Assembly: GCA_048887165.1 (NCBI GenBank)
Contig: JBHLJZ010000003.1
Span: 31,786 to 95,785 of the forward strand
Reading direction: 5' to 3'
Source of the DNA: SOKP01 sp048887165
Lineage (GTDB): Archaea > Asgardarchaeota > Lokiarchaeia > Sigyniarchaeales > SOKP01
Length of the DNA: 64,000 nt
Made by a program: the position numbers and the translations under genes. Positions 25,930 through 35,623 of this stretch are shown in pieces; positions within the stretch are counted from its first letter, which is position 1; each line of letters starts with the position of its first letter. The notes under the pieces are model-generated. The model had not been told where the DNA came from. It searched no databases and saw nothing but the letters and a program-made list of their open reading frames with translations.

Positions 25930-26469
25930 TTAGAGATTTTTCTTTCTAAGAATTTCTCTTGATATCGTTTCGAAAATGTTATTATTATTTACACCGGTTT
26001 TGGAACTAGTCTCAAAAAAGTGCTCAATATTAAATTCTTTTTGGAAGGTTTGAGCCTCTTCCGTTTTCACTACTCGCTTCATTTCTGCTAAATCTACTTT
26101 TCCACCAACTAGAACAAAGATAGGATTTGAAGCACATGTTTTTACAACATTATACCATTCCGGTAAATTTTGAAAACTTGAATATCTTGTAACATCAAAA
26201 CAAAGTAAACATCCTTGAGCACCACGGGAATAATTTGGCAAGAAATATCGAAATCTTTTTTCTCCAGCAAAGTCCCAGATTTGTAAGCGAACATCAGTAC
26301 CGTCTACATTTAATCTATAAGTCGCAAGATCAGTACCGATTGTAATTTTCATTGGTATAAATTGACCTGTGATCAACCTCTGTATCATCGTACTTTTTCC
26401 AACACCACCATCTCCGACTACAACTATTTTAAATGAATATTTACGTGTCTGAATTGTGTCTTGATTCAT
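25930..26469 (-). CDS. Ras-like small GTPase with variant G4 and no catalytic Gln
   Basis: A 179-aa single G domain: GDGGVGKS at 20-26 region, switch Thr in TIGTDL, WDFAGEKRF at 65-73 and SSKTG at 155-159. Two departures stand out. The G3 position matching Ras Gln61 is Glu, and G4 is GGKVD (122-126) in place of NKxD. These should affect intrinsic hydrolysis and guanine specificity, respectively. The C-terminus REILRKKNL has no Cys for prenylation. It is the downstream gene of a minus-strand pair with a membrane protein 57 bp away. A Rab/Ras-type switch is inferred from fold; its partner is not known. Confidence 0.88.
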   Translation of the reverse strand: MNQDTIQTRKYSFKIVVVGDGGVGKSTMIQRLITGQFIPMKITIGTDLATYRLNVDGTDVRLQIWDFAGEKRFRYFLPNYSRGAQGCLLCFDVTRYSSFQNLPEWYNVVKTCASNPIFVLVGGKVDLAEMKRVVKTEEAQTFQKEFNIEHFFETSSKTGVNNNNIFETISREILRKKNL

Positions 26470-26526
26470 ATCTTCACTTAATTTTTAACAATTTAATAAT
26501 TATATAGATTCGATTTTAATAAATCT

Positions 26527-27411
26527 TCATTCTATTTTTAATTCATTTTTAAATTTTTTATTAAAATTTTTAAGGTTTTCAATAATTTGCGTTTGTAACG
26601 ATACTGGTACTAAATCTAAGATCTTATTTAATTTATGTTTATTAAAATTATTAATTTCATTGTAAATTTTAATAAGAAAGAATATTGCCACTAAAGGTGA
26701 TGCAATAAAAATTATAAACAAACTAATGGGAAGAATTATAGGTTCTGATCCTTCTATTCCTGTACCTGGTAAAAAATAGTCAAAATGAGGTACTAAATTA
26801 AAAGAATTAAAAAGGACAATTAGTATATTTAATCCATTTAATAAAATGAAGAGAAAAGTATTAAGTATTGAAATTAATTTGAATGAATTAAGACTAAGAA
26901 AAGATATTACTTTATCATCCTCATCTTTTTCTTTAACTTTAAAACTTAGTTTAGAATACTTCCAGATGTCAATAAAAATCCATAAATAACCAAAAGAATA
27001 AACCAAACCCAATAAAATAATAAAATAAATTGAGTAGCTTTCAATCAACTGGGGATGGTATATTGACTCAGCTCCAATCCAAAATAATAAAATCAGTTGG
27101 ATCAATGCACAGGCATTTAGTCTGTTAGAATTCTTAATTTCAGAACCGAGTGGGTTATACTCAATAGTAATATCTTCACTTTTAATACGCCATTTATTAG
27201 TACTAATAATTCTGAAAAACAATGAAAATCCAAATGTTAAAATTGGAAATAACAAGAGAAACAAGTTATTCCATGATTGTGAAAGAATAAATAGGAATAT
27301 GATTACAAAAACTATCAAATCTCGAATTATGACTTCGTTTATTAAATCTTTTATTCGCAAATAATTATCTTCAGAATCATTTTCACTCATTTTTTTATTT
27401 AAAAATCCCAT
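26527..27411 (-). CDS. Multi-span membrane protein, unknown
   Basis: This 294-aa protein has a charged N-terminal 20 residues, then about six membrane helices in pairs (around 33-65, 98-150, 180-250), a conserved-looking loop with PGTGIEGSEP before the last helix, and a basic C-terminal tail ending LKNFNKKFKNELKIE. There is no recognised family and no enzymatic motif. It is the first gene of a minus-strand unit with the small GTPase 57 bp downstream. The pairing may mean membrane recruitment of that GTPase, which lacks a lipid motif. That role is an inference from gene order alone. Confidence 0.6.
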   Translation of the reverse strand: MGFLNKKMSENDSEDNYLRIKDLINEVIIRDLIVFVIIFLFILSQSWNNLFLLLFPILTFGFSLFFRIISTNKWRIKSEDITIEYNPLGSEIKNSNRLNACALIQLILLFWIGAESIYHPQLIESYSIYFIILLGLVYSFGYLWIFIDIWKYSKLSFKVKEKDEDDKVISFLSLNSFKLISILNTFLFILLNGLNILIVLFNSFNLVPHFDYFLPGTGIEGSEPIILPISLFIIFIASPLVAIFFLIKIYNEINNFNKHKLNKILDLVPVSLQTQIIENLKNFNKKFKNELKIE

Positions 27412-27470
27412 AATAATTAAACTTTTATACTCTTTGCTAATATAAATTTTAAATTATAATCTAATATGAA

Positions 27471-29459
27471 ATGTCAAATATAAAAACGATGAATAAAATT
27501 TCTTACTTGAATTTTTTTCCTTATGATCAATTCAGAACAGAACAAGAAGATATTATTAAACAACTTGAAAATGCTTCAAAAGAAAGAAAAAATATCTTAT
27601 TAAGTGCACCCAACGGTACCGGAAAGACCATAATGGCATTAAGCGCTTTACTCCCCCTAGCGCTAGAAAAAGATCTTAAGATAATCTACATGTGTCGTAC
27701 ACATACGCAAAATACTAGAATTATTAAAGAATTAAATAAAATCTCTAATTTAATTGCTGGTAATAAGTTAAATTTTAAAGTAAATGGATTATCAATAAGA
27801 GGACGAAATGAGATGTGTCTTAATTCCACTCTCCTTTCTTTAAAATTAAATCCTAAAGAATCAATGTCAGTTTGCAGTGATTTAAGAAAAAATCGAAATT
27901 GTTTATATTTCCTTAACTTATTAAAGCAGAAAGACAAATATGAAAATCCTATATTAATAGCACCAGAAATTTTTGATAAACCTGTTGATGCAGAAGATTT
28001 AATAAATTTTTGCAATCAAAAAAAAATATGCCCATACTTTTTAAGTAAATATCTCTTAGCAGGTATGAGATTAATAATATGTAATTATCAATGGATATTC
28101 AATCCTTTTATAAGAGAAAACTTCCTTATGTTCATTGGTAAAGAACTTGAAGATTGTATTTTTGTAATCGACGAATGCCATAACGCGATTGATATTGCTA
28201 CAGATGTCAATTCAGAAAGGCTTACTCCTTATTCCTTAAGACTTTGTTTAAGAGATTTAGAAATGTACCGATCTCCCATTTTAATGCAAAGTTTTATCAA
28301 AATTTTACTAAATCATCTAGCAAAGAAGAAAAGTAATATGAGAATACAAGAGAAAAGTCTAAATTCTGAGTCTTTTTTGGAACAATTATACAAGAAATTA
28401 GGTTTTTTAGATTTGAGACAATTTAGGAATTTTATTACTGAATTACAAGATTTTGGTGCATCAATCCATGAAGAAAGAATATCAAAGGGAGAGATTTCAA
28501 GAGATTACATAGTCTCATTAACAGAATTTTGGCTAAAATGGATTAGTACTTATAATTTAGATAGTTATTTCTTTTCATATAATATTAATGAAAATAAGAG
28601 AAAAAGAACTATTTCAATGGAAATCATTGCTTTAGATCCAAGAGAAATTACTATACCTATATTAAAAAGTTGTTATACTAGTATCCATTTATCTGGAACC
28701 GTAAATCCATATGTTTATAATAATTTAATTGGATTAAATGAAAGTGGGAAAAAATATTTAGGTATAATAGCAAAATCTCCATTTTATAAGGAAAATATTA
28801 AGGCACTTATTACTGAGGGTGTAGATACAAGGAGGGAAAATCGAACAAATGAAACATTTAAAAAGATGATTTCAAAAATCGAAGAAGTTATTAACTGTAC
28901 ACCCGCTAATGTCGCTGTTTTTTGCGCATCGTATAAAATCTTAAAATCTCTTCTTTCGAATGGTTTTGAATCAATTGTACAAAAAAACAATAAAAAATTA
29001 TTTATTGAACAACCAGGGTTATCTGCTTCTGAAAATGCGATGCTTATTGAAAATTATAAATTGACATCTAAAAGTAGTGGAGCTGTATTATTAGGAGTTT
29101 GTGGAGGAAGAAATTCTGAAGGCGAAGATTATCCTGGAGATTTTATGAATTCTGTTATTATAGCTGGATTTCCCTATCATTTACCTACGCCTCGTGTAGA
29201 GGCAAAAATTAAATATTATGACACGGTTTTCAATAAGCAAGGTTGGGATTTCGCGTATTTATACCCTGCTATACAAAGAGCGAATCAAGCATCGGGAAGA
29301 CCAATTAGAAAAATAAAAGATAAAGGGGCGATAATTTTCATGGACGCACGATTCAAACAAAAATTTAAATGGATATCTGATTGGATTAAAGAAGAAATTG
29401 AAATCGTCCCAGATAAAAAAGGCACTTTGACTCAATATCTTTATCCTTTTTGGCATTAA
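27471..29459 (+). CDS. XPD/Rad3-like superfamily 2 DNA helicase
   Basis: A 662-aa helicase. Walker A is APNGTGKT at 46-53, the iron-sulfur domain has cysteines in an XPD-like spacing (116, 135, 144 and 187, with CPYF), motif II is DECH at 234-237, motif III region YTSIHLSGT, and motif VI QASGRPIRKIKDKG. It is a 5'-3' XPD/Rad3 type enzyme with FeS cluster, used in nucleotide excision repair and related work. The length is close to archaeal XPD. No XPB or other NER gene is near. It is divergent from the membrane protein gene, 60 bp apart. Confidence 0.92.
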   Translation: MSNIKTMNKISYLNFFPYDQFRTEQEDIIKQLENASKERKNILLSAPNGTGKTIMALSALLPLALEKDLKIIYMCRTHTQNTRIIKELNKISNLIAGNKLNFKVNGLSIRGRNEMCLNSTLLSLKLNPKESMSVCSDLRKNRNCLYFLNLLKQKDKYENPILIAPEIFDKPVDAEDLINFCNQKKICPYFLSKYLLAGMRLIICNYQWIFNPFIRENFLMFIGKELEDCIFVIDECHNAIDIATDVNSERLTPYSLRLCLRDLEMYRSPILMQSFIKILLNHLAKKKSNMRIQEKSLNSESFLEQLYKKLGFLDLRQFRNFITELQDFGASIHEERISKGEISRDYIVSLTEFWLKWISTYNLDSYFFSYNINENKRKRTISMEIIALDPREITIPILKSCYTSIHLSGTVNPYVYNNLIGLNESGKKYLGIIAKSPFYKENIKALITEGVDTRRENRTNETFKKMISKIEEVINCTPANVAVFCASYKILKSLLSNGFESIVQKNNKKLFIEQPGLSASENAMLIENYKLTSKSSGAVLLGVCGGRNSEGEDYPGDFMNSVIIAGFPYHLPTPRVEAKIKYYDTVFNKQGWDFAYLYPAIQRANQASGRPIRKIKDKGAIIFMDARFKQKFKWISDWIKEEIEIVPDKKGTLTQYLYPFWH

Positions 29460-29467
29460 TTTATTAG

Positions 29468-30634
29468 TCAGTCCTTTAATTTGAATTTAAGTGAAATACT
29501 TAATACAGAAACTATGGGGAATACAATCATTGGTATTCCAACAATATAATAATTGGGATTGAAAGTTAATAATAGACTAAAAAATAGACCTCCTATGAAA
29601 CTACCTAAATAAAAACTTGAGTTTGCATAACCAATGTATTTTCCTTTATTAATTGGCGTAGTTTTTTGAGCAATATAGATAACAGATGCATTCCAAAACA
29701 TAGCATAAGAGAAAGAAATAATGATTTGGAAAATTAGAAATCCGAAGAAATCTATTGAAATTAAATATCCTAATATTGTAATAGTACTCAGTAGGTATCC
29801 AATTATCATTATAATTTTTAAATTATTTCTGTTAATAAATCTGCCAATAATTAATGTTAAAACAATTTGAATTAGTGGATTTACTCCTATAAGAAATCCA
29901 ATTTCGGTATTACTTGTCAAATGAAAAGCCATTAAAAGAACTAGAACCGAAATAATAGGACGGAGTCCAAAATTACGAAAAAATAACGCAATATATATGG
30001 ATCCAGAGATTGGAGTTCTTTTTACTCCTCTTTCAAATTCTTTTAAAGATTCAATATTTTTATCATTATGTCTCTCAATTATAATATCTCTGTTCTCTTT
30101 TAAAAATAATATTAAAAATATGTTTATTAATGAAATCCAAAAGAAAAATTGGAAAATATTGTTTACACTATAGATTTCAATAAATATGCCACCAAATTGA
30201 GCTCCAATGAACCATCCAACTACAACCATCGAATTTAGATATGTTATATAATGAGGATCATTTTCAACTATTTCTTGAAATAAAATAGCAATCATCCCAT
30301 AACATGAGTTTGAAAAGCCATAAAGGAATAAAAAAATGGTTATAAAAATTAGATTTCGAAAGAAAATCAATAAAAAAAATGTTAAAACAATTCCAATTGT
30401 TCCAGATATAACAAAGTAAAATCTATTTTGGAATTTATCAGAAATTCTGCCTATAAAAGGAGGAAATAAAAAAGCTGTTAATGGTAAAATTGAAATGATT
30501 AATTGGATTATACTTTTATCTGTTCCAATGCTTACTAGATAAGGTGGTAAATAAGAATATATTGCCATACCAACAGTATTAGATATTATGATAGAAGCTA
30601 GAATAAGAATAACAGCTCTTTTAGAAATAATCAA
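29468..30634 (-). CDS. MFS transporter
   Basis: The 388-aa protein has twelve hydrophobic helices with the MFS loop motif PPFIGRISDKFQNR between helices 2 and 3. It starts with TTG at 30634, and GAGGTT lies five to ten bases upstream, just 14 bp after the glycogen synthase stop, so translation follows that gene in one transcript. Its C-terminal half has the weaker GRFINRNN loop. The substrate is unknown; the operon with glycogen synthase suggests a sugar or small glucan, but MFS proteins are diverse. It ends 8 bp from the convergent XPD gene. Confidence 0.82.
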   Translation of the reverse strand: MIISKRAVILILASIIISNTVGMAIYSYLPPYLVSIGTDKSIIQLIISILPLTAFLFPPFIGRISDKFQNRFYFVISGTIGIVLTFFLLIFFRNLIFITIFLFLYGFSNSCYGMIAILFQEIVENDPHYITYLNSMVVVGWFIGAQFGGIFIEIYSVNNIFQFFFWISLINIFLILFLKENRDIIIERHNDKNIESLKEFERGVKRTPISGSIYIALFFRNFGLRPIISVLVLLMAFHLTSNTEIGFLIGVNPLIQIVLTLIIGRFINRNNLKIIMIIGYLLSTITILGYLISIDFFGFLIFQIIISFSYAMFWNASVIYIAQKTTPINKGKYIGYANSSFYLGSFIGGLFFSLLLTFNPNYYIVGIPMIVFPIVSVLSISLKFKLKD

Positions 30635-30648
30635 AATTTAACCTCTAA

Positions 30649-32460
30649 TTAAAATTTTGAGCGCAATCGTTGAACATTAGAATATAATTCTATTAATTTT
30701 TTAGTTACAATGTTCCAAGTAAAGTGATTTTTTACTCTTTTATAACAGTTTTCTCTAATTTTATAATAATAATCATAATCTATTAACACCCGGGATTTTA
30801 TAATTTCATCTGGAATTTGATTTATGTTATTCAAAATCTCTGCCTCATAAATTGAATGCTGGTTAGACTTACTAACAATATTTGCTACTTCTTCTGATTT
30901 GAAGAGAGAAATCAACGCATCTGCGAATTCTTTAGGATTATCTTTTTCTATTAAAATACCTGTTCCAATTTCTGGAAAAATTCTCATATCAACAACAGTC
31001 TCTTGTAATCCTCCTACTTTTGTAGCGATTATAGGTATCTTTGAAGCCATAGCTTCTAGTGCCATTATACCGAACGGTTCCCATCTGGATAAAGCACAAT
31101 ATACGTCAGCGGCAATATGGGCTAAGTAAAATATATCTGATGCTACACCGAATATGATTCTAATATTTTCTGGATACTTTTTTACAAATTGTGCATAGTT
31201 TTTAATCTCATCTAAACTATAATCAGTTGGTAATATTAAAAGCAAAAATTTCGCATTAGGCACTACTTTAATTACATCTGGTAATGCTTTAAAAATTACA
31301 TCAAATCCTTTCTGAGGAGAAATTCTACCAGTACTAATTACCAGTGGTCCAGAATCAGAAAAAGCTTTTATATTTCCATTTTTTATGAAAGGATTCCCAT
31401 TTGAAATTTCATTAATTATATCAAGAATTTTCTGAGAATTAATCAATGGACTCTGACTCAAATGTCCCATCTTATATTCTAATAGGTATCGTTTCATATC
31501 TTCTCTTTTAATCGGTGTATCATGTGAAATTCCTAATATATTATGCATTTCTTCTTCATGAGTTTCAAACACTCCATTATATATTTGAAAATAATCCCAG
31601 TCACACCCATCCCATACAAAATCAGCTTTAAATTCAATTAAATCTTGCCCACAATTAGGTATGATGTCAGATATTAAATAAGATTCACTGACAGTAGTCA
31701 CTAAATCACAAACTATTGCTCCAATTATCTCTACAGTTGGTGGTTTATAATCTTGATCTAGAGCATTTGATTTCAAAGCTAATGAAAAAATTTCCTTTAT
31801 TGTTAATGATATAAATCCCTTTTTTTGAAGAATTTTAATAGGGGTATTATCAATACTACAAGCTCTATAAAAGTCAAGATTAAATCTTGGCCAAGTTAAC
31901 AAATGAAGTGTAATTAATGATGGAATGTCTAAATTGTTTTTTGCTAACTTTTGTTTCATTACAATAAAGGGTAAAACTACATGATAATCATGTAAGTGGA
32001 CAACATTAGCTAAGTCTTCTTTCCTATTATCTAATAGATACTCTATGAAACCACTTATTCCAAGACTGAATAAACATATTTTTCCATTTATTGTATTGGG
32101 ATTGTAGACATTTATATCATCTAAAAGTTTACGAGTAAAACTATTTTCTCCTGAAAGTAAGATTATCTGTACATTTTTAATTTTAAATTTGTAAAATGAA
32201 ATATTATAACTCGTTTCTGAATCCATCATCTCAAATATTGATGGATTTACTTGACCTATAGAATTAAAAGGAAGTTTCTCCCATTCTAGGTTTTTTTTTA
32301 ATTTTTCAATTTGACCGTGCGAAGGCATAAATACAGTAATATCATATTGGTTTTTCAAATTAACAGCTTGGTTTGCTGGTACTTCACCAAGTCCACCTAC
32401 CTTAGCAACACCCGCATACTCAAAAGTAAAAATCCATAATTTTTTTTTATCTACTTTCAA
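30649..32460 (-). CDS. glgA: Glycogen/starch synthase, GT5 type
   Basis: At 603 aa it has the GT5 front KVGGLGEVPANQAVNL (KxGGLG loop for ADP- or UDP-glucose), the VHLHDYHVVLPFI acceptor segment and, in the second half, STGRISPQKGFDVIFKALP and YCALSRWEPFGIMALEAMA with the ExFG-type catalytic Glu. It elongates alpha-1,4-glucan at the cytosol. It begins with TTG at 32460 behind a GAGAG element. It is longer than bacterial GlgA owing to insertions around residues 215-300. The downstream MFS gene is in the same operon. GH57 at 45.2 kb would act on the same polymer. Confidence 0.88.
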   Translation of the reverse strand: MKVDKKKLWIFTFEYAGVAKVGGLGEVPANQAVNLKNQYDITVFMPSHGQIEKLKKNLEWEKLPFNSIGQVNPSIFEMMDSETSYNISFYKFKIKNVQIILLSGENSFTRKLLDDINVYNPNTINGKICLFSLGISGFIEYLLDNRKEDLANVVHLHDYHVVLPFIVMKQKLAKNNLDIPSLITLHLLTWPRFNLDFYRACSIDNTPIKILQKKGFISLTIKEIFSLALKSNALDQDYKPPTVEIIGAIVCDLVTTVSESYLISDIIPNCGQDLIEFKADFVWDGCDWDYFQIYNGVFETHEEEMHNILGISHDTPIKREDMKRYLLEYKMGHLSQSPLINSQKILDIINEISNGNPFIKNGNIKAFSDSGPLVISTGRISPQKGFDVIFKALPDVIKVVPNAKFLLLILPTDYSLDEIKNYAQFVKKYPENIRIIFGVASDIFYLAHIAADVYCALSRWEPFGIMALEAMASKIPIIATKVGGLQETVVDMRIFPEIGTGILIEKDNPKEFADALISLFKSEEVANIVSKSNQHSIYEAEILNNINQIPDEIIKSRVLIDYDYYYKIRENCYKRVKNHFTWNIVTKKLIELYSNVQRLRSKF

Positions 32461-32630
32461 AATCTCTCAGACTTTCATTAAAATCGGTAAAATCTCGAAA
32501 TCTTATTTTTTCTGAACAACTACTTATTATAACATTTCTAAAATCTTTAAATATTAATTCTTTTAAAATATAATTAAAATTTGTGCTTGTCTGATTCAAA
32601 TACGACAAAAATCTTTGAAACAAATGATTT

Positions 32631-34265
32631 TTATTTATGTCTTAAAATTTTACCATTTAATTTTCCAGTATGTTTGCCGTTGGAAAGAGTGATTTGCCCA
32701 TTTACTATAACGAAATCTATTCCCTCTGGAAATTTTTTACCTTCATTTAAAGTACCTTTATCTTTAATAATTTCTGGATCAAATATTACTAAATCTGCTT
32801 TATTACCTTCTTTTATTAATCCTCTATTATTTAATCCTAAGATTGAAGCCGGTAAAGATGTCATTTTTCTTATCATTTCCTCTAAAGTTAGAATTTTGTT
32901 TTCTCTTACCCAACGAGCAATAACTCTTGCAAATGCGTTATATGTACGTGGATGAGTATTTCCATCCAAAATTTCTACAGCGTCAGAGCTTGGGCATACG
33001 TACCTTTCTTTAAAAAGAGGAATCATACTTTTCTCTTCATTTTTCTGCAGAATTCTTATCATTATTCCTCCCTCTTCGTCCAGAAAATAATCCAATAAAG
33101 CATCTTCCAAGTTTTTTCCTGGATATAATGTTGTCAAAGCATCATATAATGTTTTTCCCTCTACATCATGATTATTTAACGCGTGAATTATGGTGACCCT
33201 CTTACTTAAGCTAGGTATTATCTTTTTTCTAAGAAGAAATTTAGGTATTAATTTCATCGATAATGGAGCATCTGCGAGAAACATGGAATATAGTTTATTA
33301 AAAATTTCTTTTTTAATCTTTTTTCTTGTTTCTGGATTACTTAAATTACTTTTAAAGTCGGAATATACCCATGTAGGTAATAGAACAAAAGATAAACTTG
33401 TAAAAGCGTCATCATAGACCGTTATATCTGCAGTTATTTTTAAACCTTCATTTCGTGCTCTATTAACTAGATTAATTGCTTTTTTAGTTAATTCCTCATA
33501 TTTGTATCTACTAATGGCACTCCAATGAGAGATATGAGCATGAATATTTGCTTCATTTGCAATTCTTATCAATTCAGCCATTCCAATATCTACAACGCCA
33601 GCACCCTCGTTTCTCATATGAGAATCATAAAACCCACCATATTCGCTTACAACTTTAGCAAGCTCAATTAACTCTTCTGTAGAAGTCGATGATCCTGGCG
33701 GATAAACAAGTCCAGTTGATAAACCAAAGGCTCCTGCTTCCATATTTTCTCGTATAATTTGCCTCATTTGATTTAATTCTTCTTCATTAGCACGACGCGT
33801 TTCTGTTCCTAAAATACAAGCACGAATATTTCCTTGAGGAATCATAAAAGCAAGGTTAACAGAAATTCCCTTCTTTTCAATTGCGTAAAAAAGATTTTCA
33901 AAATTTCTATAAAGATCTGGAGACGAACAAAATGCTTTATTAACAAAATTTGAATAATATAGCTTAACTTTATCGTTTGCTGGCGCAATACCTATTCCAC
34001 ACACCCCTACCAATAATGTTGTCATTCCCTGACAGATATAAGCTTCTGCTTTATTCGCATCATGTATAGTTAAATCAGCATGATTATGAATATCGATAAA
34101 ACCAGGAGATACTACTTTATTTGAAGCATCTATTAATTTATTATCACCAATTTCTATATTTGATTCGATTTTTATAATTTTATCCTCTTTAATTAACACA
34201 TCTGATTTAAAACTGGGAGATCCCGTACCATCAACTATTGTTCCATTTTTAATTAAAATATCCAT
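32631..34265 (-). CDS. D-aminoacylase-family amidohydrolase
   Basis: A metal-dependent amidohydrolase of about 544 aa: DILIKNGTIVDGTGSP at the front, metal site DIHNHADL, the GVCGIG segment, STGLVYPPG and SHWSA, and the end MTSLPASILGLNNRGLIKEGNKADLVIFDPE. This is the pattern of N-acyl-D-amino-acid deacylases (D-aminoacylase/urease superfamily), which release D-amino acids from N-acyl forms. A GTG at 34280 is in frame, but ATG 34265 with GGTTGA upstream gives MDILIKNG and is preferred. The neighbours are two secernin peptidases, in keeping with peptide and amino-acid scavenging. The true substrate is not certain. Confidence 0.85.
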   Translation of the reverse strand: MDILIKNGTIVDGTGSPSFKSDVLIKEDKIIKIESNIEIGDNKLIDASNKVVSPGFIDIHNHADLTIHDANKAEAYICQGMTTLLVGVCGIGIAPANDKVKLYYSNFVNKAFCSSPDLYRNFENLFYAIEKKGISVNLAFMIPQGNIRACILGTETRRANEEELNQMRQIIRENMEAGAFGLSTGLVYPPGSSTSTEELIELAKVVSEYGGFYDSHMRNEGAGVVDIGMAELIRIANEANIHAHISHWSAISRYKYEELTKKAINLVNRARNEGLKITADITVYDDAFTSLSFVLLPTWVYSDFKSNLSNPETRKKIKKEIFNKLYSMFLADAPLSMKLIPKFLLRKKIIPSLSKRVTIIHALNNHDVEGKTLYDALTTLYPGKNLEDALLDYFLDEEGGIMIRILQKNEEKSMIPLFKERYVCPSSDAVEILDGNTHPRTYNAFARVIARWVRENKILTLEEMIRKMTSLPASILGLNNRGLIKEGNKADLVIFDPEIIKDKGTLNEGKKFPEGIDFVIVNGQITLSNGKHTGKLNGKILRHK

Positions 34266-34417
34266 AAATGTCAACCACACTTAAAAATAAATGCTATTTG
34301 GAATTGAAAATTCATTATTTTATTTTAATTATATTTTTATTAAATCAAATAATCAAAGTTTTGTAATAGATTAAATAATATTTAATACAACTTAGATTAG
34401 AAATTGGGTAATATGTT

Positions 34418-35623
34418 ATGTGTGATACTTATGTTAGTTTAACACAATCTTCTAAAGATGGTAATGTTGTATTCGGGAAAAATAGCGATCGATTAGAATC
34501 TGAAGCTCAATTAATTGCATATGCACCACGGAAATCATATCCAAAAGATGATCAACTAAACTGTACATATCTTTCAATACCACAAGTCAGAGAAACTGCA
34601 GCAATCATCATATCCCAACCGTATTGGATGTGGGGTGCAGAAATGGGCGTAAACGAATATGGAGTAGCTATAGGAAATGAAGCAGTTCCAACAAAAGAAC
34701 CATTAAATGAAACAGGTTTACTTGGTATGGATCTTTTAAGATTAGGGCTTGAACGTGGAAATTCAGCAAAAAAAGCATTGCAAGTGATAACTGATTTGTT
34801 AGAACGATATGGACAAGGGGGGGCTCATAATAAGAAGGGATTAAATTACCATAACTCTTATTTAATTACTGATTCAAAAGAAGCATATCTCTTGGAAACT
34901 GCTGGTGAATGGTGGATTGTCGAAATAGTTAAGGATCAACGTTCAATCTCAAATCATATTTCTATTAGAGGTAAAGGAGATTTGAGGCGAGAAGGTATTA
35001 TAGAACATGCTATTGAGAAAAATTACTGTAAAGATGATGATGATTTTGATTTCAAATTAATTTTTTCTCCTTCTTCATTACCAGAAGTATTCCCTCTCAC
35101 TGAAAGAGATGGGTGTTCACTTAATCAATTAAAATCAAATAAAGGAAAAATATCCCCTTCTTTAATGATGGATTTCTTAAGAGAACATGAAGTTGGAATA
35201 TGTTTACACCTTCGTTATGATCAATCTGTAGGCTCTCAAGTCTCTCTCATAAGAAAGGATCAAAAGAAATCTATTCACTGGTTCACTGGTAGCACAATTC
35301 CATGCTTGGGTATTTTCAAACCATATTCATTTCCTGTAGACGGGCAAATAATAATGGAAACAGGTCCATATTTAAATATTAATGAAGACTGGTTTTGGAG
35401 TAGACATGCTAATTTTATTAAGCATCTTAAGAAAAAACCCAAAATAGATAATCCTGAAAGAAACTCTTATTATGAAAAAATCAGAGCAATTGAGAGAGAA
35501 TTACTTCAAAGGGTTGACAATGTTTTAAAACAAGAAGATTCTATTGGAGAAACTGAATTCGTGAAAAAGATTACAGAAATAAATAATTATGGTTGGAAAA
35601 AGTCTGAAGAGATGATTACATAA
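34418..35623 (+). CDS. Secernin-like C69 family peptidase, copy 1
   Basis: The 401-aa protein starts MCDTYVSLTQSSKDGNVVFGKNSDR, with Cys2 as the Ntn nucleophile after removal of Met. Later PYWMWGAEMGVNEYGVAIGNEAV, LGMDLLRLGLERG and the SVHWF-like segment match the C69/secernin family, which is related to lactobacillal dipeptidase A and to eukaryotic secernins. It is a cytosolic protein with no signal peptide. Its stop TAA abuts the GTG start of a paralogue. The hydrolytic activity of archaeal members is inferred from family relations. Confidence 0.88.
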   Translation: MCDTYVSLTQSSKDGNVVFGKNSDRLESEAQLIAYAPRKSYPKDDQLNCTYLSIPQVRETAAIIISQPYWMWGAEMGVNEYGVAIGNEAVPTKEPLNETGLLGMDLLRLGLERGNSAKKALQVITDLLERYGQGGAHNKKGLNYHNSYLITDSKEAYLLETAGEWWIVEIVKDQRSISNHISIRGKGDLRREGIIEHAIEKNYCKDDDDFDFKLIFSPSSLPEVFPLTERDGCSLNQLKSNKGKISPSLMMDFLREHEVGICLHLRYDQSVGSQVSLIRKDQKKSIHWFTGSTIPCLGIFKPYSFPVDGQIIMETGPYLNINEDWFWSRHANFIKHLKKKPKIDNPERNSYYEKIRAIERELLQRVDNVLKQEDSIGETEFVKKITEINNYGWKKSEEMIT

